Source: Thermoguttaceae bacterium
GTDB lineage: Bacteria; Planctomycetota; Planctomycetia; Pirellulales; Thermoguttaceae
Reading direction: 5' to 3'
DNA length: 46,747 nt
Assembly (NCBI GenBank): GCA_017434455.1
Contig: JAFRFG010000043.1
Coordinates: 1 to 46,747, forward strand
Shown here one piece after another: positions 1 to 7,575 of this stretch (position 1 is the stretch's first letter; each line of letters starts with the position of its first letter). The translations under genes were made by a program, and so were the position numbers. The notes below the pieces were generated by a model. The model saw only the letters and a program-made list of their open reading frames with translations. It ran no database searches and had not been told where the DNA came from.

Positions 1-814
<814 letters not shown>

Positions 815-1062
815 TGTTGTATCGAAGACGCTGCCGCACGCTTGCGCGCTTGGCAGCGTTTGTGTTTTTTCCCAGACCGACGCGAGGTCGCCTCGCGCGG
901 TTTTTTCATCATTTGGCTTCTCATCGGTTCGAGCGGCTCTAGGAAAACCGCTCAAACGGGCACACCACTGTTTAAAAAACAGCAGTGGCTCACATCTGCA
1001 TGTGTCTCTTCTGTCTGATTGTCAAAGATCTAAATTGCCGCCTGCGGCGACAACAACGGGAG
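815..1062 (-). other. 16S rRNA leader region with hairpins
   Basis: This stretch lies between the predicted rRNA start site and the mature 16S end. It contains several short hairpins: an 8-bp stem around 829-860, a perfect 7-bp stem at 881-897, a 6-bp stem at 965-988 and a 5-bp stem at 991-1004. The first two are followed by T-runs when read on the plus strand, so they would also look like terminators of transcription antisense to 16S. No coding region is supported here. Confidence 0.5.
1019..1031 (-). promoter_or_regulatory. boxA-like antitermination site of the rRNA leader
   Basis: On the minus strand this reads AGATCTTTGACAA, which matches 11 of 13 positions of a typical rRNA boxA (TGCTCTTTGACAA). 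It lies about 200 nt upstream of mature 16S and downstream of the predicted promoter, where the Nus antitermination complex loads in other bacteria. TTTGACA could also be a -35 element of a second promoter, but no good -10 follows at the right spacing. Confidence 0.55.
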
Positions 1063-1090
1063 AGTTTACCCGAGGGGAAAAAACGGTCAA
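1063..1090 (-). promoter_or_regulatory. candidate rRNA promoter
   Basis: Minus-strand TTGACC (1090-1085), a 16-bp spacer and TAAACT (1068-1063) match sigma-70 consensus at 5/6 and 4/6. Transcription would begin near 1056 and give a leader of about 240 nt containing the boxA-like site before 16S. Confidence 0.45.
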
Positions 1091-1118
1091 GGGGCTGGAG
1101 AAGAAAATTTTGTTTTCC

Positions 1119-1147
1119 TTGCGGACAAGGCGCCGGTCCGATAGAAT
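1119..1147 (+). promoter_or_regulatory. candidate polA promoter
   Basis: TTGCGG (1119-1124), a 17-bp spacer and TAGAAT (1142-1147). The -10 is good (5/6) and the -35 weak (3/6). The start site would fall about 17 bp before the polA start codon, leaving room only for the ribosome binding site. Confidence 0.35.
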
Positions 1148-1171
1148 AAGCCCCAAGAGGAGGAGTACGCC

Positions 1172-4100
1172 ATGTCTGAACCAACCGAACTATCCCCCGC
1201 CACAGCCGCGGCGGCCGGGCCGCTGTCGGGCAAAACGGCTGTCGTCCTCGACGTCTACGGCGTCCTCTACCAGGTCTTCCATACCATGCGGGAGATGTCG
1301 GGCCCCAAGGGGCAGCCGACCGGCGCGGCGTTTGGGCTGGTTCGCGACACGATGAACCTCCTGACCCGCTTTCGCCCCGACTATTTTTACTGCGCGCTCG
1401 ATCGGCCGGGGGATACCTTCCGTCATAAGATCGACCCTCAATACAAGGCCAATCGTCCCCCAATGCCGGACGACCTGCGTCCCCAAACGCTCTTCGCGCG
1501 GTACTTGCTCGACGCCCTGGGAGTGGTTCGCCTGGAGATCGACAACTACGAGGCGGACGATATCTTAGCAACGATGGCCCAAAAAATCACCGACGCCGGG
1601 GGGAAGGCGATACTTGTCACCTCCGACAAAGACGCCCGTCAGCTCATTGCCCCGGGGGTAACGCTCTATAACCTTCGTAAAGAAGCTCTCTACGCCGAGG
1701 CCGAGCTGCTGGCCGACTGGGGGATCCGCCCCGACCAGGTCGTCGACTACCAGACACTCGTCGGCGACTCGGCCGACAACGTCCCCGGGGTTCCGCTTAT
1801 CGGGCCAAAAAGCGCCACGGCGCTGCTGCAACAATACGATACGCTCGAGAATCTCTATGAGCATATCGACGAACTGAAGGGGAAGAAGAAAGAGAATCTC
1901 CTGGTCGGCCGCGCTCAAACGGCGATCACCCGGTCGCTGGTCACCCTCCACCGCTCGGTCCCAGTCACCATCGACTGGGAGGCCGACCGCTATCGAGGGG
2001 TCGACGACGATCGGCTTCGGACGATCTTCGACGCGCTCGGCTTTCGCTCTCTCATGCCGAAGATCTCACCACTGGCCGAGGAACTCGGCAGCGCTGCGGC
2101 CCGTCTTCCGCTGCCCGAGGACTTCGCCGGCGCAACGGGGGAACGCGACCAGATTGCCGCCAGTACCGACACGGCCGCGGGGAGCGAAAAAACGCTCCCG
2201 ATTGTCCCCCAAAGAACCGAAGAGCCAAGTCACGAGCCCTCCCCCGTCACCGAGCGGCTTTTCGCGGCGATCACCCCCCCGGAATCCCCGACGGTGATTT
2301 TTGACCGGTTCCCCACGACCGACGCCTTCGGCGCGGGACGACTGGAGCCCGAGAAGATCGACTACCGGCTGGTCGATACTCCGGAGGCGTTCGACGAGTT
2401 TTTTCAGCTCCTGTCCAAAGCGCCGGTCTTTTCGTTCGACCTGGAGACCATCGACATCGAGGGCTCCAAGCTGGTTCGTCCGAGGTTCGCGCTCCCGGTC
2501 GGAATAGCCATCTGCTTCGAGGCCGGCCGCGCGTGGTACCTGCCGCTGCGCGGACCGCTGGGAAGCGACCTATTGGATGAAAAAACCACTCTGGCCGCGC
2601 TCAAGCCGGTTTTCGAGTCCCCCACGATTCTGAAACTTGGACAAAACATCAAATTCGACAAGATTGTCCTGGGGAATATCGGCATCGAGGTTCGAGGTAT
2701 TTTCTTCGACACCATGGTCGCCGACTACCTTCTGTTTGCCGGGCAGCGGCGGCACAATCTCGACGAACTGGCGCTTCGGTATCTCGAATATAAGACCATC
2801 CCGATCAGTGACCTGATCGGCGTCGGGAAAAAACAGATCGCGATGGATCAGGTCCCGACCGACCTGGTCGCCCGCTACGCGGGAGAGGACGCGCTGGTTC
2901 CATGGCGGCTCTATCCTCTTCTGCTCGCCGAGCTGAAAAAGATCCCGGCGCTGGAGCGGCTGCTGAAGGAGGTGGAGATTCCGCTGATCGATGTCCTCTG
3001 CACGATGGAGACCAACGGAATTAAAATCGACCCTGAGCATTTTCGCGAGATGGGCAAACAGTTCGCCGCCCAGCTGGAAGCGATCGAGGAGAGTATCCGG
3101 CAGATGGCGAGCCAGGCCGATCCCGATCCGGACTTTGCGCGGACGTTCAATATCAACTCGCCGCAGCAGCTTCAGCGGCTGCTGTTCGACGACCTGAAGC
3201 TCCCGGTTCAGAAAAAGACCAAGACCGGAAAGAGCACCGATATCGAGGTACTCGAACAACTGGCCCTCTACCACCCGCTCCCCGAAAAACTGATCGAGCA
3301 TCGCGGCGTGGTGAAGCTCAAGGGGACCTATGTCGATCCGATTCCCGAACTGGTTCACCCGAAGACCGGGCGCATCCACGCCTCGTTCAATCAGGTGGTG
3401 ACGGCGACCGGACGATTGAGTTCAAGTGACCCGAACCTCCAGAATATCCCGGTCCGAAGCGAGGAGGGAAAAAAGATCCGCGCCGGATTCATTCCCGACC
3501 CAACCCTCGGTTTCGATCGGCTCATCTCGTGCGACTACAGTCAGATCGAGCTGCGGGTCCTAACGCACTTCTCGGGGGACAAGAGACTGAAGGAGGCGTT
3601 CGACAACGACTTGGACATTCACGCCCACGTCGCCAGTGAACTGTTCGGCGTCCCGATCGGCGAGGTGCGATCCGACCAGCGGCGTATCGCCAAGACGGTC
3701 AACTTCGGTCTGATCTACGGCCAGTCGGCGTTCGGCCTGGCGAAGGTGCTTAAGACGGTCTCTCGGGGAGAGGCGGGAGAGTACATTCGGAAGTTTTTCG
3801 CCACCTACCCGGGGATCCGGACATTTTTGGACAGCGTCCTGGATCAGTGCCGGCGTCACGGCTTCGTCGAAACGGTTCTCGGCCGACGGCGGTATATCGA
3901 GGGGGTACGAGGCGCGCGGGGGGACGGTCAGCTGAATATGGCCGAGCGAACGGCGATCAATACCGTCATTCAAGGGTCGGCCGCCGACATCATGAAACTG
4001 GCGATGATCAACGTCGATCGCCGGCTCAAGAGCTCCGGTTCCAAAAGCGGACAGCCGACTTTATTCGACGAGGGAGGTTACAGCGGCCGCCTTCTGCTCC

Positions 4101-4255
4101 AGATCCACGACGAGCTGATTCTGGAGACAACCGCGCAAGAAGCCCCCCGCCTGGCGGAGATGGTCCGGCGGGAGATGGAACTCGGTCAGCCGCTGTCGGT
4201 CCCCCTGAAGATCGATACCGAGATCACCGACCGCTGGGGGGGAGACGCGGTTTAA
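1172..4255 (+). CDS. polA: DNA polymerase I
   Basis: DNA polymerase I, used for Okazaki-fragment maturation and repair in the cytoplasm; 1027 residues, somewhat longer than E. coli PolA (928). An N-terminal 5'-3' exonuclease (about 20-310) shows NYEADDILATMA, VTSDKDARQL and GDSADNVPG. A variable linker (about 310-390) follows. The 3'-5' exonuclease keeps its acidic residues: FDLET with D423 and E425, GQNIKFDK, DTMVADYLL and YAGEDA, so proofreading is probably active. The polymerase domain has motif A (DYSQIELR, D788), motif B (RRIAKTVNFGLIYG; its F favours deoxy- over dideoxynucleotides) and motif C (QIHDEL). The ATG at 1172 has AGGAGGAG just upstream. The following sialidase-like gene starts 74 bp downstream. 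Confidence 0.98.
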   Translation: MSEPTELSPATAAAAGPLSGKTAVVLDVYGVLYQVFHTMREMSGPKGQPTGAAFGLVRDTMNLLTRFRPDYFYCALDRPGDTFRHKIDPQYKANRPPMPDDLRPQTLFARYLLDALGVVRLEIDNYEADDILATMAQKITDAGGKAILVTSDKDARQLIAPGVTLYNLRKEALYAEAELLADWGIRPDQVVDYQTLVGDSADNVPGVPLIGPKSATALLQQYDTLENLYEHIDELKGKKKENLLVGRAQTAITRSLVTLHRSVPVTIDWEADRYRGVDDDRLRTIFDALGFRSLMPKISPLAEELGSAAARLPLPEDFAGATGERDQIAASTDTAAGSEKTLPIVPQRTEEPSHEPSPVTERLFAAITPPESPTVIFDRFPTTDAFGAGRLEPEKIDYRLVDTPEAFDEFFQLLSKAPVFSFDLETIDIEGSKLVRPRFALPVGIAICFEAGRAWYLPLRGPLGSDLLDEKTTLAALKPVFESPTILKLGQNIKFDKIVLGNIGIEVRGIFFDTMVADYLLFAGQRRHNLDELALRYLEYKTIPISDLIGVGKKQIAMDQVPTDLVARYAGEDALVPWRLYPLLLAELKKIPALERLLKEVEIPLIDVLCTMETNGIKIDPEHFREMGKQFAAQLEAIEESIRQMASQADPDPDFARTFNINSPQQLQRLLFDDLKLPVQKKTKTGKSTDIEVLEQLALYHPLPEKLIEHRGVVKLKGTYVDPIPELVHPKTGRIHASFNQVVTATGRLSSSDPNLQNIPVRSEEGKKIRAGFIPDPTLGFDRLISCDYSQIELRVLTHFSGDKRLKEAFDNDLDIHAHVASELFGVPIGEVRSDQRRIAKTVNFGLIYGQSAFGLAKVLKTVSRGEAGEYIRKFFATYPGIRTFLDSVLDQCRRHGFVETVLGRRRYIEGVRGARGDGQLNMAERTAINTVIQGSAADIMKLAMINVDRRLKSSGSKSGQPTLFDEGGYSGRLLLQIHDELILETTAQEAPRLAEMVRREMELGQPLSVPLKIDTEITDRWGGDAV

Positions 4256-4329
4256 TCATCCCGCGTCGACTCTTAAGAAATGTGAGCGTTTTCGATTCCA
4301 CCCATTTTTTACCACGGAGAACATCACCG

Positions 4330-5394
4330 ATGACCCCAATGCCCATTCGTGTCAAGTTCGCGATCCTTTCGGCGCTCGCGGCACTGCTTTGCGTGACCGT
4401 GTCCGCGGCGGAAATCGTTCAAAGTGAGTTCGTCTACCCGCTCGACGGCGGACCGACGCCGTCGTGTCACGCGTCGACCATCGTCGAAACCCCCGAGGGG
4501 ACCTTGGTCGCCGCCTGGTTCGGCGGCAGCGCCGAAGGGAAGGACGATGTCTGCATCTGGCTGTCCAGACGCGAGAAGCAGGACCGCGGCGCGGACAAAG
4601 AGGGCGGCTGGTCCGCTCCGGTCCGTGTGGCGATCGGAGAAGAGAACGGGGAGCAGGTCCCCTGCTGGAACCCGGTTCTCTTCCAGTGGCAGGATGGTCC
4701 GCTGGTCCTTTTCTATAAAGTCGGGCGCAATATCGACTGGTGGCGCGGCGAGATGCTTGTCTCGCGCGACGACGGGAAGACCTGGGGAGAGAAACAGCGG
4801 CTCCCGGAATTCTTCGTCGGCCCGGTCAAGAACAAACCGGTTCAGCTTGCCGACGGGTCGCTTCTGGCCGGCAGCAGTATGGAGGACGGATTCTGGCGGG
4901 TCCACGTCGAGACGACCCCCGGTTTCGGCAAGACCTGGTCGAGAAGCGCCGCGCTCCACACCCAACAGGAGGGAGAAGCGATCCAGCCGACGGTTCTCAC
5001 CTACGCCGACGGACGGATTCAGCTGCTGTGCCGCACCGACAACGGCAGTTCCGGGAAGATCTGGCAATTCTGGTCGGAGGACGGGGGAAAGAGCTGGGGG
5101 AAGATGCTGCCGACCGATCTGCCGAACCCGTGCAGCGGGATCGACGCGGTTTCGCTTTCGGACGGCCGCCAGCTGTTGGTCTACAACCCGACGAACAGCG
5201 CCACCGGGGGACGGGCGATCCTGACCACGGCCACCAGTACCGACGGGGAGCATTGGAGCGAGCTGGTCAACCTTGAGCGGCACGAAGGCGGGGAATACTC
5301 CTATCCGTCGGTCATTCAAAGCGCCGACGGGCACGTCCATATTCTCTATACCTGGCAGCGCCGGGCGATTCGCCACGTCGATCTTGTTCCCTAA
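4330..5394 (+). CDS. secreted BNR-repeat sialidase-like protein
   Basis: A 354-residue exported protein. Residues 1-27 form a signal peptide (hydrophobic 9-25, probable cleavage after VSAA). The rest is a six-bladed beta-propeller of the sialidase/BNR type, with Asp-box motifs at about 145-152 (SRDDGKTW), 195-203 (a weaker GFGKTW copy), 249-256 (SEDGGKSW) and 303-309 (STDGEHW). AWFGGSAEGKDDVCIWLSR resembles the 'predicted neuraminidase' group (COG4692) more than classical GH33 sialidases, so the sugar substrate is uncertain. An exported enzyme acting on host or polysaccharide glycans is plausible. The ATG at 4330 has a GGAGA ribosome site 5' of it and fits the signal peptide; the frame stays open upstream into polA, but that part reads as a polA shadow. 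Confidence 0.85.
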   Translation: MTPMPIRVKFAILSALAALLCVTVSAAEIVQSEFVYPLDGGPTPSCHASTIVETPEGTLVAAWFGGSAEGKDDVCIWLSRREKQDRGADKEGGWSAPVRVAIGEENGEQVPCWNPVLFQWQDGPLVLFYKVGRNIDWWRGEMLVSRDDGKTWGEKQRLPEFFVGPVKNKPVQLADGSLLAGSSMEDGFWRVHVETTPGFGKTWSRSAALHTQQEGEAIQPTVLTYADGRIQLLCRTDNGSSGKIWQFWSEDGGKSWGKMLPTDLPNPCSGIDAVSLSDGRQLLVYNPTNSATGGRAILTTATSTDGEHWSELVNLERHEGGEYSYPSVIQSADGHVHILYTWQRRAIRHVDLVP

Positions 5395-5440
5395 AAGTAT
5401 AGAGCCCCCCCTGGAACAAAGGGCTTGGGGTGATAAAATC

Positions 5441-5519
5441 CCCCAGACCGTTTATCCTCTGTAAGTGTGTCAGCGGCGGCTTTGCCTTCCGACTCACCGG
5501 GGGTTAGATCGGTCTGGGG
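5441..5519 (+). promoter_or_regulatory. folded leader upstream of rpmI-rplT
   Basis: CCCCAGACCG (5441-5450) is perfectly complementary to CGGTCTGGGG (5510-5519), closing a 59-nt domain. Inside, GTGTGTC and GACTCAC form a second stem with one mismatch, and GGC-TTT-GCC can form a small apical hairpin. The structure ends 66 nt before the rpmI start. In many bacteria L20 represses its own operon by binding a 23S-like fold in this leader, which is the natural guess. I cannot show that this fold resembles the L20 site. infC, the usual first gene of the operon, is absent here. Confidence 0.5.
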
Positions 5520-5537
5520 AAACCCAAGAGGTGTGGC

Positions 5538-5556
5538 TGTATACACGTTGTATACA
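5538..5556 (+). promoter_or_regulatory. paired TGTATACA palindromes before rpmI
   Basis: Two perfect 8-bp palindromes TGTATACA (5538-5545 and 5549-5556) lie 11 bp apart centre to centre, about one helical turn, 30 bp before the rpmI start codon. The arrangement fits a dimer-binding operator. No regulator can be named. TATAC could also contribute to a -10 element. Confidence 0.35.
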
Positions 5557-5585
5557 CAAGGTTTTTAGCTGCAGGAAGGTGCATT

Positions 5586-5789
5586 ATGCCGAAGATGAAG
5601 ACCCACAAAGGGATCGCCAAGCGTTTTCGGGTGACGGGTACCGGTAAGGTCAAGCACCGTCACGCGGGAACGAGCCATTTGGCTTGGCGTATGACCAGCA
5701 AGCGCGTCCGCAAGCTTCGCGGTACCGTTGACGCTGCCGAGTGTGAAGCAAAGCGTGTTCTGCGCGCTTTGGGGCACGCGGCCCGGTAA
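5586..5789 (+). CDS. rpmI: 50S ribosomal protein L35
   Basis: A 67-residue basic protein with the L35 signature [14 protein letters not shown] near the start and SKRVRKLRG toward the end; length is normal for the family. It binds 23S rRNA in the large subunit. AGGAAGG lies before the ATG. It is the first gene of an rpmI-rplT pair; infC, which usually precedes it, is replaced by a secreted sialidase-like gene and a 191-bp leader. The spacer to rplT (5790-5957, 168 bp) is unusually long for this gene pair. Confidence 0.97.
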   Translation: MPKMKTHKGIAKRFRVTGTGKVKHRHAGTSHLAWRMTSKRVRKLRGTVDAAECEAKRVLRALGHAAR

Positions 5790-5957
5790 AACAAGCGGCG
5801 CGTCATCCCGGCGTGAAACTATTTCGCGCTGGAGTCGCTCAAAAAATGGCATTTCAGATGGTTACGGAGCGGGCAAGCAACGCTGTTCCCCGGTAAACTC
5901 GGCGGGATGGGGCCTGGGTCTCCGCAAAATGTTCACTAAGACAAAGGGTAAGAAGAG

Positions 5958-6305
5958 ATGAGAGTTAGTCGAGGTGCCGCTCGGCGTCAGTCGAAGCGTC
6001 GTTGGTTTAAGCGGGCCAAGGGGTTCCGCGGGGGTCGCAGCAAGCTTCTGCGTACCGTGAAAGAGACTGTCATTCGCGCTGAGGCGAACGCCACGCGCGA
6101 CCGGCGTGTCCGGAAGCGCGATTTCCGCCGCCTTTGGATCGTCCGTATCAGCGCGGCCTGCCGTATGCGCGGCCTGCGTTACAGCACGTTCATCGCCGGA
6201 TTGAACAAGGCCAATATCGAGATCGACCGCCGTATGCTGGCCGAGATGGCCGTGGCCGATCCGGCCGCGTTCGACGCGGTGGTAGCGAAGGTGAAAGAAG
6301 CGTAA
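5958..6305 (+). CDS. rplT: 50S ribosomal protein L20
   Basis: A 115-residue protein that binds 23S rRNA early in large-subunit assembly and in many bacteria represses its own operon. The basic N-terminus ([20 protein letters not shown]) and the core with [13 protein letters not shown] and [11 protein letters not shown] are typical of L20, and the length is normal. The ATG at 5958 follows AAGAAG, a weak Shine-Dalgarno. The 168-bp spacer from rpmI holds no credible ORF and could carry an internal promoter or regulatory RNA. A strong terminator follows at 6341. Confidence 0.97.
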   Translation: MRVSRGAARRQSKRRWFKRAKGFRGGRSKLLRTVKETVIRAEANATRDRRVRKRDFRRLWIVRISAACRMRGLRYSTFIAGLNKANIEIDRRMLAEMAVADPAAFDAVVAKVKEA

Positions 6306-6340
6306 GAAGCGTTTCTCTCACGATGATGTGAATACAAAAA

Positions 6341-6367
6341 GCCCCGCTTTATCGCGGGGCTTTTTTT
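6341..6367 (+). terminator. intrinsic terminator after rplT
   Basis: A perfect 7-bp GC stem (GCCCCGC / GCGGGGC, 6341-6347 and 6354-6360) with a 6-nt loop is followed by seven T. An A-run before the stem makes it potentially bidirectional. Confidence 0.9.
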
Positions 6368-6411
6368 GCCCAATAGGTCGCGTTAGAATACCTTCGAGGA
6401 AGGAGTCGTCT

Positions 6412-7497
6412 ATGCTGCACCGTCAACCGTATACCGCCGAGGATTTTCCGCGCAGCCCCCTGATGTTCTACTACGAGGTGACGCGGGCCTGCGATTTGGT
6501 CTGCAGGCACTGCCGCGCCTCGGCGCAGGAGAGCTCCGCGCCGGGAGAGCTTTCCCACCAAGAAGCGATGGCGCTGATCACTCAGGCGGCGCGGTTCGAG
6601 CGCAAGCCGACGATCTGCTTCACCGGCGGGGACCCGCTTAAGCGTGCCGATCTTTTCGAGTTGATCGCCCACGCCGTGTCGCTGGGAATCCGCAGCGCGC
6701 TGACCCCCAGCGCCACGCCGCTGGCCACGTTTGACGCGCTGCGCCAAGCCAAAGAGGCGGGCATCAGCGCCCTGGGGCTGTCGATCGACGGACCGGGACC
6801 GGAGGTGCACGACAGCTTCCGGGGGTTCTCCGGAAGTTTCGACCGGGCGATGGAAATACTCCGCTTCGCCGAAGAGCTCGAACTCCCCGTTCAGGTGAAT
6901 ACCTCGATCACACGAAGAAATCACCACCTAGTCCGCGCCATCGCCGAGCGGCTCACCTCCCCGGCGGTAAAGATGTGGTCGGTATTCTTTTTGGTTCCGG
7001 TCGGCCGCGGGACGGAGGAGACACGAATCTCGCAGGAGGAGTATATCGATGTCTTCCGGACCCTCTACACCCTCTCTGGCCGGGTAAAGTTCGCCGTTAA
7101 GACGACCGAAGCCCCCCACTACAGGGTCTTTGTCCGCAGCCAGGGGGGTGACCCAATGAGCGGACGTTCGGCCGTCGGCCGCGCGCCGCTGGGGATTACC
7201 GACGGCCGGGGGATCATGTTCGTCGGCCACGACGGCGAAATTTTCCCGGCGGGATTCCTCCCGATTGTCTGCGGGAAGTTCCCCAACGACTCGGTGATCG
7301 ACACTTACCAAAATCATCCCGTCTTCCGCGCCCTGCACGATCCGAACAACTACCGCGGCCGCTGCGGGAAATGCCGGCACCGATTCATCTGCGGCGGCAG
7401 CCGCGCCCGGGCGTTCGCCCTGACGGGAGATTACCTCGCCGAAGAGCCGGACTGCTTTGACGAGCGCAGCGGGGGGTTGTTCTCGCCGGAGGAATAA
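6412..7497 (+). CDS. radical SAM/SPASM protein
   Basis: A 361-residue cytoplasmic radical SAM enzyme. The [4Fe-4S] motif that cleaves S-adenosylmethionine is CDLVCRHC (C27, C31, C34), in the context FYYEVTRACDLVCRHCRAS. A C-terminal SPASM-like segment has CGKCRHRFICGG and a later C, giving ligands for extra Fe-S clusters. The layout matches the TIGR04053-type radical SAM/SPASM proteins and is related to heme-maturation enzymes (NirJ/AhbD) and peptide-modifying enzymes. No precursor peptide or heme gene is visible beside it, so the substrate is unknown. The ATG at 6412 follows AGGAAGGAG. The gene stands alone between the rplT terminator and the restriction-modification gene. Confidence 0.85.
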   Translation: MLHRQPYTAEDFPRSPLMFYYEVTRACDLVCRHCRASAQESSAPGELSHQEAMALITQAARFERKPTICFTGGDPLKRADLFELIAHAVSLGIRSALTPSATPLATFDALRQAKEAGISALGLSIDGPGPEVHDSFRGFSGSFDRAMEILRFAEELELPVQVNTSITRRNHHLVRAIAERLTSPAVKMWSVFFLVPVGRGTEETRISQEEYIDVFRTLYTLSGRVKFAVKTTEAPHYRVFVRSQGGDPMSGRSAVGRAPLGITDGRGIMFVGHDGEIFPAGFLPIVCGKFPNDSVIDTYQNHPVFRALHDPNNYRGRCGKCRHRFICGGSRARAFALTGDYLAEEPDCFDERSGGLFSPEE

Positions 7498-7575
7498 GCG
7501 ATAATCGAGGATGTGATAAACACACACGCCTGTTCCCGTTTTAAAATTCCCCAACGACGTAAGGAGGGTTTTCTG

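Noticed and set aside
3847..4329. N-terminal extension of the sialidase-like protein into polA
   Set aside because: The extension is a frame shadow of polA. The ATG at 4330 has a ribosome site and begins a clear signal peptide.
5540..5551. Shared 12-mer TATACACGTTGT at 5540-5551 and 11780-11791 as a common operator
   Set aside because: The second copy lies over the lpxA start codon in coding sequence and lacks the paired palindromes. A single shared 12-mer in a window this size can be chance.
7513..7575. Upstream GTG start for the Type IIG enzyme
   Set aside because: The ATG at 7576 has a near-perfect Shine-Dalgarno (AAGGAGGG), while the GTG at 7513 has none; the extra 21 residues show no family features.
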